Positions 34,262 to 44,117 of a stretch of 64,000 nucleotides of DNA are shown here, in pieces (within the stretch, counting starts at the first letter, position 1; every line of letters starts with the position of its first letter). Source of the stretch: Rickettsiales bacterium Ac37b (GTDB lineage: Bacteria; Pseudomonadota; Alphaproteobacteria; Rickettsiales; Arcanibacteraceae). Location: contig CP009217.2 of the NCBI GenBank assembly GCA_000746585.2, positions 934,662-998,661 of the forward strand. The letters are read 5' to 3'. Below the pieces are notes generated by a model. It made no database searches. It saw only the letters and a list, made by a program, of their open reading frames with translations, and was not told the DNA's origin. A program made the translations under genes and the position numbers.

Positions 34262-35651
34262 TGTAAAATGTTTTAAAGCATACGATATTAGGGGACGTGT
34301 GCCTGAAGAGCTAAATGAAGAGTTAGCTTATAATGTAGGATATGCGTATAGTAAAGTTTTTCAACCGAGAACAGTGGTAGTAGGTTATGATGTACGCTTA
34401 GAAAGTAATGCGCTTGCTAATGCGGTTATAAAAGGTTTAAATCACGCGCATACAAATGTAATTAATATAGGGTTATGTGGTACAGAAGAGGTATATTTTC
34501 ATACATTTAACCGTTATTCAGAAGGTGTAGGAGGGGGAATTATGATTACTGCTAGTCATAATCCTAAAGGTTATAATGGTATGAAATTGGTACGTGAACA
34601 GAGTAAGCCTATTTCTGGAGACGATGGTTTATTTGATATTTTGGACTATATACGCAAATTTCCTCAAATTATGGCGTGGCATGACATTGATAAATCATAT
34701 AATCTTAATAATGATTATAATAAAACAAGCTATATAGAACATCTATTAACATATATAAACTATAATAATCTTAAGCCTTTAAAAATAGTAGTAAATCCTG
34801 GTAATAGTTCAGCGGGGGTAGTGATAAAGTTGTTACAACGCTATTTGCCTTTTGAATTCATATATATACATGATGAGCCAGATGGTAACTTTCCAAATGG
34901 GGTTCCTAACCCTTTATTGCCTGAAAATAGACTTGTAACCTCAGAAGCTATAAAGTTGCATAAAGCTGATCTAGGAGTAGCTTGGGATGGTGATTTTGAT
35001 CGTTGTTTTTTATTTGATGAAAAAGGAGAATTTATTGAGGGATATTATATAGTTGGATTACTTGCAGAGGTATTTTTAAAAAAATTTCCTAAAGAAAAAA
35101 TTATACATGACCCAAGATTGTATTGGAATACAGTTGATATTGCTAATAACTTTGGAGGACAAGCTATACAAAGTAAAACTGGTCATGCCTTTATCAAAGC
35201 TAGTATGAGAAATGAAAATGCAATTTATGGTGGGGAAATGAGTGCTCATCATTATTTTCGAGATTTTGCGTATTGTGATAGTGGTATGATACCATGGTTA
35301 TTGATTTCAGAACTTATTAGTATGCGTAATATATCATTAGCTCAACTAGTAGCGGAACAAATTAACCATTACCCTTGTAGTGGTGAAATGAATTATACTG
35401 TACATAATAAAAATTTCTTATTTGCAAAAATTTTAGAGTATTTTGAAAAATTTAATCCTAAAATAGATTATACAGATGGTTTAAGCTTAGAATTTGATGA
35501 TTGGCGTTTCAATATTCGTGGATCTAATACAGAACCCTTAGTAAGATTAAATATAGAAACACGCGGTGATAAGGTAATTATAGACTCCTATAAAAGCATC
35601 ATAGAGAGCATTATAGAAAACTATGGATCTAATATATTAGCTGTTTCTTAA
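34254..35651 (+). CDS. manB: Phosphomannomutase / phosphoglucomutase
   Basis: The enzyme of about 465 residues interconverts mannose-6- and mannose-1-phosphate, giving ManC its substrate. The phosphoserine loop is TASHNPKGYNGMK, the metal loop is DGDFDR, the sugar loop is GGEMSAHHYF and the phosphate loop is RGSNTEPLVR. I prefer ATG 34254, which gives MYDVKCFKAYDIRG, to an upstream ATG at 34227 that lies well inside manC. Confidence 0.94.
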   Translation: MYDVKCFKAYDIRGRVPEELNEELAYNVGYAYSKVFQPRTVVVGYDVRLESNALANAVIKGLNHAHTNVINIGLCGTEEVYFHTFNRYSEGVGGGIMITASHNPKGYNGMKLVREQSKPISGDDGLFDILDYIRKFPQIMAWHDIDKSYNLNNDYNKTSYIEHLLTYINYNNLKPLKIVVNPGNSSAGVVIKLLQRYLPFEFIYIHDEPDGNFPNGVPNPLLPENRLVTSEAIKLHKADLGVAWDGDFDRCFLFDEKGEFIEGYYIVGLLAEVFLKKFPKEKIIHDPRLYWNTVDIANNFGGQAIQSKTGHAFIKASMRNENAIYGGEMSAHHYFRDFAYCDSGMIPWLLISELISMRNISLAQLVAEQINHYPCSGEMNYTVHNKNFLFAKILEYFEKFNPKIDYTDGLSLEFDDWRFNIRGSNTEPLVRLNIETRGDKVIIDSYKSIIESIIENYGSNILAVS

Positions 35652-35705
35652 AATTTTATAGAAAAATATTTAAACTTAATACATAGTTATTCATAAAAGC
35701 TCTTC

Positions 35706-35860
35706 TACTCTCGGACAATAAATGTAAATAATGAGCAAGAATGATGTCATACCCGTGAAAACGACTATCTGGAACATTACTATTACCACTTTCGCAGGTA
35801 GTGACAAAAAAGAGTATATCTGATATTATAACCTCTTTTACAATTTTTTGTCTGAGAGTA
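35706..35860. repeat. MITE-like inverted-repeat element, copy A (155 bp)
   Basis: The terminal inverted repeats are TACTCTCGGACAATAAATG at the left and TACTCTCAGACAAAAAATTG read from the right on the minus strand, about 24 bases each. Inside are GTCATACCCGTGAAAACG and TGACAAAAAAGAGTATATC, both shared with the larger copy at 48267-48558. No coding capacity. It fills most of the 378-bp gap between manB and the hlyD-like gene. Confidence 0.75.
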
Positions 35861-36029
35861 GGACCAATGGTAGGCTTCGCTTATCGCTTCTAGAGTATTT
35901 ACCAACTCAATAAATATTACGTGTACGAGCAATATTATTCTTAAGCTCTTTACTAACATATGGTACTTCAAACCCCTTAAAATCTAGGTTAAAAAAATAC
36001 AATAATTGTTTTTATACCCTTTTTACTAC

Positions 36030-37547
36030 TTAGGCTTCACGCAACGATTTATTTAAACTATCTGTAAGAGGATCAAGTAAATACCTAAGTAAAGTACGTG
36101 TTCCTGTGACTACGTATACATCTGCAGGCATACCAGGCAATAACTCTATATCCTTTAATCTAGGATTGTCTATAAATTGTGATTTATCTATTTCAATACG
36201 TGCCACATAATGAGGTTGAGGATTCATTTGTTGTTTATCTACCAATATATCAGGAGAGATGTATACTACTTTTCCATCTACCAAAGGTGTATTACGACTT
36301 TTATATGCGCCAAGTCTTACATGTGCAATAAATCCTACATGAATATGGCTAATATCCTGAGGCCTGACTTGTGCTTCTATAACTAATTGGTCTTTTTCTG
36401 GTACTATATCTACAATGATACCCCCAGGTGGAATAACGCCCCCTAGAGTATGGAATTTTAAATCATGTACTACACCATCTTGAGGAGCTATGATCATTAT
36501 TCTATCTAATATATCGGTAGCAGCTTTAATTTTTTCATGTATGGTTGAAAGCTGCACTTGGGTATCTCGTAGTTCTTTTGCTACCTCATTTAAAATAGTT
36601 GTAGTAGTATTTATCATTTCAATTTGCAAACCATTAATTTGTTGTTCTGCTTGGGAAATACGTCCGGTATATTCTCCCATATTGCCGCGTAGGGCGGCAA
36701 CACGTGATTGTAGGTCTTGAAATTTAAATTTTTGATATGTACCTTTTTTAACCAAAGGATCTAAAATTCTTAATTGTTCTTCGTTTATTTTTAATTGAGC
36801 CATAGCTGATTCTTTTTGAGATTGATAACTGCTAATTTCATTTTTATGTTGCTCAATTTTTTTGTGTATAATATCAATTTTTTCATTAATAAATTTTTTT
36901 CTAGTATTAAAAATATTAGTTTGGCCTTCTATATTAGTTTTAATTTCTGGTATGTTAAGGTGTGATAATAATTCTGGAGAGAATTTTATGGTTTCAGTTT
37001 GATCTCGTTCAGCAATTAATCTATCTTCCTGCGCTTTAAGAGCGCGCTCTTGACTGATTAAAGAATCTAATTCTGATTTTGCACGTGCTGCACTTAATAA
37101 AATTAGAGGATCTCCAGCTTTTACATGGTCTCCGTCTTTAACATAGATTTTTTCAATAATGCCTCCCTCTAGATGTTGGATAGTTTTCCGATTGCTATCT
37201 ACAACTATTTTTCCAGGTGCGATAACAGCACTGTCAAGTGGAGCAAGAGTAGCCCATAAGCCAAATACCCCAAACGTTAAAATAAGAACCCATATACCAA
37301 AAACAATAGGTGAACGTGCATTTTGTAATATATCGCTTCTTTCATATTTGTGTGGCCGTTCCCTAATAATGAAATCTATAGATTTATCTATATTGCGTAG
37401 TATAACAAACAGATAATGTTTAACTTTATCATTTTTTGTGATATTTCCAGCTTTAACAATAAGTTTATTAACAAAGCTTAGGTTATGAATTTTTAAATCT
37501 TGTTCTGTGTCTTGCTGATTTTTATTCTGTAACATAAATTTATTCAC
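36030..37547 (-). CDS. Type I secretion periplasmic adaptor (HlyD/PrtE family)
   Basis: This 505-residue membrane-fusion protein has one N-terminal membrane helix (about 98-118), the start of the barrel in LAPLDSAVIAPGKIVVDSNRKTIQHLEGGIIEKIYVKDGD, a long coiled coil (about 175-335) and the family end TGTRTLLRYLLDPL. It bridges an inner-membrane ABC exporter and an outer-membrane TolC-type channel. It is directly downstream of its ABC partner, with the genes abutting at 37547/37548. No tolC or obvious RTX substrate lies in the window. Confidence 0.93.
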   Translation of the reverse strand: MNKFMLQNKNQQDTEQDLKIHNLSFVNKLIVKAGNITKNDKVKHYLFVILRNIDKSIDFIIRERPHKYERSDILQNARSPIVFGIWVLILTFGVFGLWATLAPLDSAVIAPGKIVVDSNRKTIQHLEGGIIEKIYVKDGDHVKAGDPLILLSAARAKSELDSLISQERALKAQEDRLIAERDQTETIKFSPELLSHLNIPEIKTNIEGQTNIFNTRKKFINEKIDIIHKKIEQHKNEISSYQSQKESAMAQLKINEEQLRILDPLVKKGTYQKFKFQDLQSRVAALRGNMGEYTGRISQAEQQINGLQIEMINTTTTILNEVAKELRDTQVQLSTIHEKIKAATDILDRIMIIAPQDGVVHDLKFHTLGGVIPPGGIIVDIVPEKDQLVIEAQVRPQDISHIHVGFIAHVRLGAYKSRNTPLVDGKVVYISPDILVDKQQMNPQPHYVARIEIDKSQFIDNPRLKDIELLPGMPADVYVVTGTRTLLRYLLDPLTDSLNKSLREA

Positions 37548-39302
37548 CTAAGATGGATTACTTTTTTGTAAATGGGGTGTATTATTAGCAGAAGGTGTTT
37601 TTGCAAATCTTGCCAAAACTTCGTCACGTGGTCCAAATGCTACTATACTACCTTCTTGTAATATTAGAATTTTATCAACGTTTGCAAGGACAGAAGGACG
37701 ATGAGAAATTACTATAGTAGTAATTTTCTTAGTTCTAGCACTGCTTAAAGCTCGCATTAGAGCTTGTTCTCCTATCTCATCTAAATTTGCATTAGGTTCG
37801 TCCAGTACTACAAGTTTAGGATCTCCAAAAAATGCTCTAGCTAAGCCAATACGTTGACGTTGTCCCCCAGATAAAGAGGAACCACCCATACCAATATCTG
37901 TATCATATCCATTTGGTAAATGTAAAATCATCTCGTGTGCACCAGCTATTTGAGCTGCTTCTACCACTTTTGCAGGATCGACATCAGCTTGCATACGAGC
38001 TATGTTATCTTTTATAGTACCATTGAATAATTCTACATCCTGAGGCAAGTATCCTACATGTTTTCCAAAATCATCTCTTTTCCATGAGTAAACATCTGCA
38101 TCGTCTAGTCGTACTGTTCCACTTATCGGTTTCCATACACCTACTATTAATTTAGCTAAAGATGATTTACCAGCAGCGCTAGGGCCAATCACTGCTAAGA
38201 TATCTCCAGCATCGATGGCAAAATTTACTCCCTTTAAAGTATATTTATTTGCTTGAGGCGTATTACTTGGAGGCGCAAAAAAAGCATTTTCTACTATTAA
38301 ACGCCCTATAGGGGCAGGTAATGCCATAGCTTCTGGACGTAAACTAGGGCGATCTAAGGTAGCATTCAATCTTTGGTAAGCTTTGCGTGCACCAGTGATT
38401 TGTTTCCAAGTTTCAATTGCAGTATCAATAGGAGCTAAAGCTCTACCTACTAATATAGATGCGGCAATCATTCCACCTGTAGTAAATCCTATAGGTGGGA
38501 CCATTAATACTAGATATGCACCTATAGCAGTAACCAACATTTGCAATAGCATACGCAAGAATTTTGATATATTAGAAATAATACCATTCCTATAGCTAGC
38601 TACTGACTGTGCCTCAAGTTTTTTGTTATTAAATTTTACCCAATTATTATTAATAGCTGGAAGCATCCCCATTGCTTCAATAACTTCTGCATTACGTGTA
38701 GCAATATCAGATTGATACATACTTTTCATATAATGCTCATTTGCCTCATTGAGTTTATTACTTGTAGCATATGCATTTAAAATAGCAAAACCTAGTAATA
38801 ATATACCACCAATTAAAGTTAGGTAGCCTAAATAAGGATGTAATATAAAAATTACTGCTAAATACACAATAGCCCAAGGTGCATCAAATAAAGTATTGAT
38901 ACCAGCGCTAGTTAAGAAATTTTTGACTGTATCTAAGTCTCTTAAAGCTTGGTTTGCACCAACTGAAGAGCGTAAAACTGACAGTGAAATACTATGGCTA
39001 AATAATATAGGAGTTAAAAGAGTATCTAACCATTCACTGATCTTGATTAAAACAAAGGAACGTGTAATTTGTAATAATGTAAGAGCTACATAAGCCGCTA
39101 CCACAATTAAAGATAGCATTAACAGAGTTTCTAAGTTACGACTTGAAATTACCCTATCTAAAACCTGTAAGGAGTATACTGAGGTTAAAAGCATTAATAC
39201 ATTTACAGCAAAGGCAAAAATAAAGGTAATAATAAAAGCTTTTCTACAATGTTGTAATGCAACTTTTAGAGGATTATGAAAATTTATCTGACTTTTAACC
39301 AT
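37548..39302 (-). CDS. Type I secretion ABC permease/ATPase (PrtD family)
   Basis: The 584-residue half-transporter has a six-helix membrane domain (to about 300) and an ATPase domain with Walker A GPSAAGKSS (373-381), signature LSGGQRQR (477-484) and Walker B KLVVLDEP. It has no N-terminal C39-like domain, as is typical of PrtD/PrsD-type exporters. With the following HlyD-family gene it forms a type I secretion system. Such systems in intracellular relatives have been proposed to export ankyrin proteins; two ankyrin proteins are in this window but not adjacent. Confidence 0.94.
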   Translation of the reverse strand: MVKSQINFHNPLKVALQHCRKAFIITFIFAFAVNVLMLLTSVYSLQVLDRVISSRNLETLLMLSLIVVAAYVALTLLQITRSFVLIKISEWLDTLLTPILFSHSISLSVLRSSVGANQALRDLDTVKNFLTSAGINTLFDAPWAIVYLAVIFILHPYLGYLTLIGGILLLGFAILNAYATSNKLNEANEHYMKSMYQSDIATRNAEVIEAMGMLPAINNNWVKFNNKKLEAQSVASYRNGIISNISKFLRMLLQMLVTAIGAYLVLMVPPIGFTTGGMIAASILVGRALAPIDTAIETWKQITGARKAYQRLNATLDRPSLRPEAMALPAPIGRLIVENAFFAPPSNTPQANKYTLKGVNFAIDAGDILAVIGPSAAGKSSLAKLIVGVWKPISGTVRLDDADVYSWKRDDFGKHVGYLPQDVELFNGTIKDNIARMQADVDPAKVVEAAQIAGAHEMILHLPNGYDTDIGMGGSSLSGGQRQRIGLARAFFGDPKLVVLDEPNANLDEIGEQALMRALSSARTKKITTIVISHRPSVLANVDKILILQEGSIVAFGPRDEVLARFAKTPSANNTPHLQKSNPS

Positions 39303-39473
39303 TCAATCCTTGCTTTTTATTTTATAAGTTAATTATATAATATTATTATAATATAAATAAATTATTAAATTAAATATAATAAAAAATTAATATTATTAGA
39401 AATTTATATTAACCTAATAATTTTTTATAGTATAGTAATTTATTGCTTTTTTCAGGTAGCTTATTAATAATCG

Positions 39474-39503
39474 AATTATAGTTTTTGGATAAAAACTATA
39501 ATT
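39474..39503. terminator. Perfect 13-bp AT-rich hairpin beside tRNA-Ser
   Basis: AATTATAGTTTTT (39474-39486), a four-base GGAT loop and AAAAACTATAATT (39491-39503) form a perfect stem just 3' of the tRNA on its transcribed strand. It probably ends the tRNA transcript, with the A/T arms serving as the T-tract. Confidence 0.6.
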
Positions 39504-39513
39504 TAATGTTTAA

Positions 39514-39602
39514 TGGCGGAAGGACAGGGATTCGAACCCTGGACACGCTGTGCGTGAACATACTTTCCAGGCATGCGCCTTAAACCACTCGGCCATCCTT
39601 CC
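39514..39602 (-). tRNA. tRNA-Ser (anticodon GGA)
   Basis: The 89-base gene on the minus strand folds with acceptor stem GGAAGGA/TCCTTCC, a D-arm containing GCCGAGTGGTTTAAGGC, anticodon loop CTGGAAA (GGA), a long type II variable arm (CACGCACAGCGTG) and the T-loop GGTTCGAATCC. It ends in an encoded CCA. The long variable arm confirms serine. It reads UCC and UCU codons. Confidence 0.98.
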
Positions 39603-39699
39603 TATTCCTGAAGAAAATTTTAAACTCTTCTTGTATGTCTACATAATATTATGATAAAAGTCAATTTAGTGATATAATTTATTTAAAAAGGTAGTCATT

Positions 39700-40233
39700 A
39701 TGTATCTAGATAAAATTCCGACAGGTAAAAATCCGCCACATGAATTTAATGTTATAGTTGAGATACCCATGGGAGGCCCTCCTGTTAAATATGAGGTTGA
39801 TAAAAATTCTAATGCTATTATGGTAGATAGGTTTTTACCTACAGCAATGTTTTATCCATGTAATTATGGTTTTATACCACATACTTTATCTGATGATGGA
39901 GATCCTATAGATGTATTAGTTGTTAGTGAATTTTCAGTAATTCCTGGTAGTATATTGCCTGCACGTCCTATAGGAGTCTTGATTATGGAAGATGAATCGG
40001 GACAAGATGAAAAAATTCTGGCTGTACCTACTCAGAAACTTACTACTTATTATGATAATGTACATTCATATCAAGATTTACCTCAAATTACAATTCAACG
40101 TATTAATCACTTTTTTGAGTATTATAAAAAACTTGAAGTAGGGAAATGGGTAAAGATTACAGGGTGGCAAGATGTAGAAATGGCTATGAAACTTATAACA
40201 GATGCCATTTCTAGACATAAATCAGCAAAATAG
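39700..40233 (+). CDS. ppa: Inorganic pyrophosphatase
   Basis: This 177-residue soluble family I pyrophosphatase has the metal-binding signature [10 protein letters not shown] and the conserved [19 protein letters not shown] and KWVKITGW segments. It removes pyrophosphate from biosynthetic reactions. Length matches the family. It is a single unit flanked by the tRNA-Ser gene and followed by a long hairpin. Confidence 0.97.
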   Translation: MYLDKIPTGKNPPHEFNVIVEIPMGGPPVKYEVDKNSNAIMVDRFLPTAMFYPCNYGFIPHTLSDDGDPIDVLVVSEFSVIPGSILPARPIGVLIMEDESGQDEKILAVPTQKLTTYYDNVHSYQDLPQITIQRINHFFEYYKKLEVGKWVKITGWQDVEMAMKLITDAISRHKSAK

Positions 40234-40241
40234 TATTACCG

Positions 40242-40282
40242 TAATGAATAGAATAAAGTTATGAGCTTTGTTCTATTCATTA
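40242..40282. terminator. 17-bp hairpin after ppa
   Basis: TAATGAATAGAATAAAG (40242-40258) pairs with CTTTGTTCTATTCATTA (40266-40282) around a seven-base loop, with a single G-T pair. It begins nine bases after the ppa stop. No immediate T-run follows, but the position and stem fit a terminator. Confidence 0.65.
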
Positions 40283-40451
40283 ATAGGATTTGTAAATAAT
40301 TTTTATTAAAGGCTTCATGATTTTTAGAGAAGAAAATATTTATAAATGCTAGTATAAAAAACTTGACTTTCACAATAAGCTGGTTATTTTCAGGATAAAG
40401 CAAGTAAGCTCTTGTATAAACTGTATTTATTCAGTTATATGGTATATAGTA

Positions 40452-41108
40452 ATGAAATTTTTTATAGATACTGCTAATATTGATGAAATAAAAGAATTAG
40501 CTAATACAGGGTTAATTGATGGTGTTACAACCAATCCAAGCTTGATAGCTAAATCTGGCCGCCAATTTTTAGAAGTAATAAAAGAGATTTGTCATATAGT
40601 AGATGGTCCTGTAAGCGCAGAAGTTATTGCAACTGAGTATATGCAAATGGTAGCAGAAGGAAAAAAACTTAGCAAAATTGCCAGGAATGTTGTAGTAAAG
40701 TTGCCTCTTACTTTAGATGGATTAAAAGCATGTAAGATATTAACAAATGAAGATATTATGGTGAACATCACTTTATGTTTTTCTGCAGCGCAGGCGATTC
40801 TTGCTGCTAAAGTTGGTGCTACTTTTGTATCCCCGTTTGTTGGTAGACTAGATGATATTGGTCAAGATGGCTTTAAGCTTATTGAAGATATTTGTAGTAT
40901 TTATAATAAATATCCAGATTTTAATACACAAGTACTAGTTGCATCTGTACGTAATCCTTTGCACATAATAAAAAGTGCTAAATTAGGGGTTCATGTAGCG
41001 ACTATACCTCCATCTGTAATAAAACAACTGGTTTATCATCACCTTACTGATAAAGGGTTACAAACCTTTTTAGAGGATTGGCATAAAACTAATCAAAAGA
41101 TTTTATAG
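40452..41108 (+). CDS. Transaldolase / fructose-6-phosphate aldolase family protein
   Basis: The 218-residue protein belongs to the short transaldolase group (TalC/MipB type). It has an opening [28 protein letters not shown], and the Schiff-base Lys in [15 protein letters not shown], followed by [31 protein letters not shown]. Substrate specificity between transaldolase and fructose-6-phosphate aldolase cannot be told apart by eye. A poly-A run (about 13 bases) follows the gene before rpsF. Confidence 0.93.
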   Translation: MKFFIDTANIDEIKELANTGLIDGVTTNPSLIAKSGRQFLEVIKEICHIVDGPVSAEVIATEYMQMVAEGKKLSKIARNVVVKLPLTLDGLKACKILTNEDIMVNITLCFSAAQAILAAKVGATFVSPFVGRLDDIGQDGFKLIEDICSIYNKYPDFNTQVLVASVRNPLHIIKSAKLGVHVATIPPSVIKQLVYHHLTDKGLQTFLEDWHKTNQKIL

Positions 41109-41227
41109 ATAGCTGTAAAACTTTACTTGCAAATAAAAAAAAAAAATGTATGGTAATACCCTGCTGCGTTAAAAGTAACGTAATGCATGTTATTATTATT
41201 TTAGGAATATAAAATTGAACGGTAACC

Positions 41228-41593
41228 ATGGCTTTTTATGAATCTACATTTATAGTGCGTCCTGATATATCTAAACAAGAGATTAACAGATTAGTAGATA
41301 CTTTTTCTAAAGTTATCTCTGAGAGCGGGGGTAAAGTGTTAAAAACCGAGCACTGGGGACTGCGTAATTTAGCTTATATTATTAATAAAAGTAAAAAGGG
41401 TTATTACGTGATGTTAGTTCTTGATGCGTTACATACTGCTGTTGAAGAAATGGAAAGACGTATTAAACTTAATCCAGATATATTGCGTCACCTTACAATA
41501 AGAGTAAAAGAAGTTAGCGAAGGTCCTTCTTCTATTATTGCATCTCAGGATGATGATACAGATGGTGTAAGTAATGTTATAATAGATGAGTAA
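41228..41593 (+). CDS. rpsF: 30S ribosomal protein S6
   Basis: This 121-residue protein begins MAFYESTFIVRPDISKQEIN and contains HWGLRNLAYIINKSKKGYYVM, the S6 core. The tail is acidic (SQDDDTDGVSNVIIDE), as is common in the family. It is first of the conserved rpsF-rpsR-rplI operon, 15 bp before rpsR. Confidence 0.97.
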   Translation: MAFYESTFIVRPDISKQEINRLVDTFSKVISESGGKVLKTEHWGLRNLAYIINKSKKGYYVMLVLDALHTAVEEMERRIKLNPDILRHLTIRVKEVSEGPSSIIASQDDDTDGVSNVIIDE

Positions 41594-41608
41594 ATGCAGG
41601 AGTAAAAA

Positions 41609-41887
41609 ATGAGTAAAACAAGACATGGCTCTAATGATCAAGATAAAATAAAAATGGTATCACCTACTCAGGTGTTTTTTAAAAGAAAGAAAAGATGTCC
41701 ATTATCAGAAGAAGGAAGTCCAAAAGTTGATTATAAAAATGTAAAATTGTTATCACGTTTTATTTCGGAAAGAGGGCGTATTTTACCTAGTCGTATTACT
41801 TCTGTTTCGGCAAAAAAGCAGCGTGAATTGAAAATAGCTATAAAACGTGCTCGTTCATTAGCCTTGCTTCCTTATGCACAAAAGTAA
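41609..41887 (+). CDS. rpsR: 30S ribosomal protein S18
   Basis: This 92-residue protein contains the S18 signature [40 protein letters not shown] and [20 protein letters not shown]. It binds next to S6 on the small subunit. It is the middle gene of the operon, 28 bp before the rplI ATG. Confidence 0.97.
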   Translation: MSKTRHGSNDQDKIKMVSPTQVFFKRKKRCPLSEEGSPKVDYKNVKLLSRFISERGRILPSRITSVSAKKQRELKIAIKRARSLALLPYAQK

Positions 41888-41915
41888 TGTAATTATATAG
41901 TTGAGGAAAAAGTCA

Positions 41916-42380
41916 ATGGAAGTTATTTTATTAGAGAAAGTTGGTAGATTAGGTTCAGTAGGAGATACAGTAAAAGTTAAGGGTGGTTATGCACGTAACT
42001 TTTTACTACCACGTAATAAGGCTTTACGTGCTACGGATGCAAATAAAGCGTTGTTCGAACAGAAGAGAATTGAGATTGAACAAAAAAACCTTTCCCATAA
42101 ACAGGCCGCAGAAAACATTGCATCACAGATTCAAAATATTGAATTAGAAATTTTAAGACAAGCTAGTGATGATGGTAAACTTTTTGGTTCTGTAAGTGCA
42201 AAAGATATTGCTGCTGCTTTTAAAGCAAAGGGTGTTGAAGTAACCAAGCATCAAGTTATAATAAATACTGCAATAAAATTTATAGGTACGTATGCAATTG
42301 TTATTGGTCTTCATCCAGAAGTAGAAATTTCTGTTAATGTGCATGTTAAACGCCCAGAGTTGAATGGGTCTAATATTTAA
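41916..42380 (+). CDS. rplI: 50S ribosomal protein L9
   Basis: The protein of about 154 residues opens MEVILLEKVGRLGSVGDTVK and has the L9 signature GYARNFLLPRNKALRAT, then a connecting helix and the C-terminal domain (FGSVSAKDIAAAFKAKGVEV). I chose ATG 41916, preceded by GAGG, over a TTG 15 bases earlier. A clear terminator follows the gene. Confidence 0.97.
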   Translation: MEVILLEKVGRLGSVGDTVKVKGGYARNFLLPRNKALRATDANKALFEQKRIEIEQKNLSHKQAAENIASQIQNIELEILRQASDDGKLFGSVSAKDIAAAFKAKGVEVTKHQVIINTAIKFIGTYAIVIGLHPEVEISVNVHVKRPELNGSNI

Positions 42381-42408
42381 AACTTTTTATTTTATTATTG
42401 AGGTTTGT

Positions 42409-42444
42409 GGGATATAAATTTTATAGTTTTTGTATCCCTTTTTT
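42409..42444 (+). terminator. Rho-independent terminator of rpsF-rpsR-rplI
   Basis: GGGATA (42409-42414) pairs with TATCCC (42433-42438), with further A/T pairing inside, followed by TTTTTT (42439-42444). Confidence 0.88.
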
Positions 42445-42569
42445 ATATAGCATAATTATAAGAAAAATATTCTTAAGTAGTTACAATTAGTGTAGTGATT
42501 TATTATATTGAGTAAGCGATATACTTCTTCGTGTATATCTAATTTTTATTTTATCCATATAAGTATAGT

Positions 42570-43439
42570 AAATTAAATTCTAATACGTCTAAAACTGTGA
42601 TAAAATGGCGTCAAAGAAAAGAAGAAGGAATAGAAGATCGCTCTAACGCTCCTAAAAAAGCAACTACTATTTTGAAGCCCGAAGATGAAGCTTTGATTAT
42701 TGCTTTTCGTAAGTCTACGCAATTACCTTTGGATGATTGCTTTGATGCACTTATTAAAGAAATACCTTATTTAACTCGTTCTAATCTTTACCGATGTCTT
42801 AAACGCTATGGTTTATCTTGCTTACCCAAAGAAGTTAATATCAAAGAGAAGAAGAAATTTAAAACTTATGAAATAGGATTTATGCATCTTGATATCACAG
42901 AAGTAAGAATTGGAGAAGGAAAATTCTACATATTTGTGGCAATATGTAGAGTGAGTAAATTTGCTTATGTTGAACTGCATAATAATAGCAATGGAGATAC
43001 CACAAGTAATTTTCTTGATAACTTGGTAAGCAGCTGTCCATTTAAGATACATACCATATTGACTGATAATGGTGTTCAATTTGCTTATAATAGCTTAGCC
43101 AGGTACAGAGCCCCAAAAGTAAGACATAGATTTGATCTGAAATGCAAAAATTATGGTATCAGGCATCGTACAACAAGGCCTTATACTCCAAGTACTAATG
43201 GTCAAGTAGAAAGAATGAATAGGACTATCAAAGAAGCTACCACTAAACAATATCATTATAGCAGTAGAGAAGAGTTAGATAATCATCTGCAAGCTTTTGT
43301 TATGGCTTATAATTATGCTAAAAGGCTTTCTACTATTGCTAGAAAAACCCCTTGGAAAATGATCTTGACTTGTTATCAACAGAATGCTAAAAACTTTAGA
43401 ATTAATCCTAACCATCAACCCTCGAAACTATACACCTAG
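42570..43439 (+). pseudogene. IS481-like transposase, 5'-truncated
   Basis: The open frame (GTG at 42597, 280 residues) encodes the rve/DDE integrase core with LDITEVRIG, TDNGVQF and TPSTNGQVERMNR carrying the D, D and E residues. The usual N-terminal HTH of about 50 residues is missing: only its last helix (SKTVIKWRQRKEEGIEDRS) remains. The truncation point coincides with TATAGTAAATTAA (42570-42582), identical to the first 13 bases of the IS630 inverted repeat. A remnant joined to an IS end is the likely history. The catalytic core has no internal stop. Confidence 0.75.
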
Positions 43440-43500
43440 TTACCAAACAAATTACTTTTGATATATTAATTTATTTATAGATATTTTTAAACCATGTAAA

Positions 43501-43869
43501 TTAGGTTAAAATCGGACCAAGAGATTTACCTGCTAAAATATGTACGTGAAAATGAAAGATTTCTTGTAATGCATCAGAACCTATATTAGTAACAAGTCTA
43601 TAACCATTTTTATCTAGTTCCTTTAAAGAAGCTATTTTTTGTATAGTTTTAAAGAAAATACTAATTTCCTTGCTGGAAGCTTTTTCAAGAAAATCATGAA
43701 AAGAAATATAGCCAATTTTTTTAGGAACAACTAATATATGTACTGGTGCAGAAGGAGAAATATCATTGAAAGCTAAAACATTTTCATCTTCATATATTTT
43801 CTGAGTATTTAACTCTCCACGTATAATACGTGCAAATACGTTATTGTTATCATAAGTATTGTTATGCAT
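43501..43869 (-). CDS. HIT-family (HINT-like) nucleotide hydrolase
   Basis: The 122-residue protein has the histidine triad FHFHVHILAG near its C-terminus and the family N-terminus FARIIRGELNTQKIYEDENVLAFNDISPSAPVHILVVPKK. HIT proteins of this class hydrolyse nucleoside phosphoramidates. Length is normal. It is flanked by the IS481 remnant and truA. Confidence 0.94.
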   Translation of the reverse strand: MHNNTYDNNNVFARIIRGELNTQKIYEDENVLAFNDISPSAPVHILVVPKKIGYISFHDFLEKASSKEISIFFKTIQKIASLKELDKNGYRLVTNIGSDALQEIFHFHVHILAGKSLGPILT

Positions 43870-44117
43870 TTAATTAATCCTAATTTATAATCATTATAGT
43901 AAATTATGTTAAGAGTTTAGTTTTACCTTAGCTATGCATATAGGTCAAATAATTTTAATTTTTATATAGCAATATAGAAATTATCAATTATATGTATAGA
44001 TTATTAATTTGAGTATATAACTGTTTAGCATTATTTACATAGTATGTTGTATAAAATGTTCTGAATGTTACTAATATTTTAATTACTATATTTTATTATT
44101 TTCTTAATTTATATATT

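Noticed and set aside
41125-41150. Poly-A run before rpsF as a possible slippage or regulatory site
   Set aside because: It lies between genes, has no coding consequence, and such runs are expected at this base composition.
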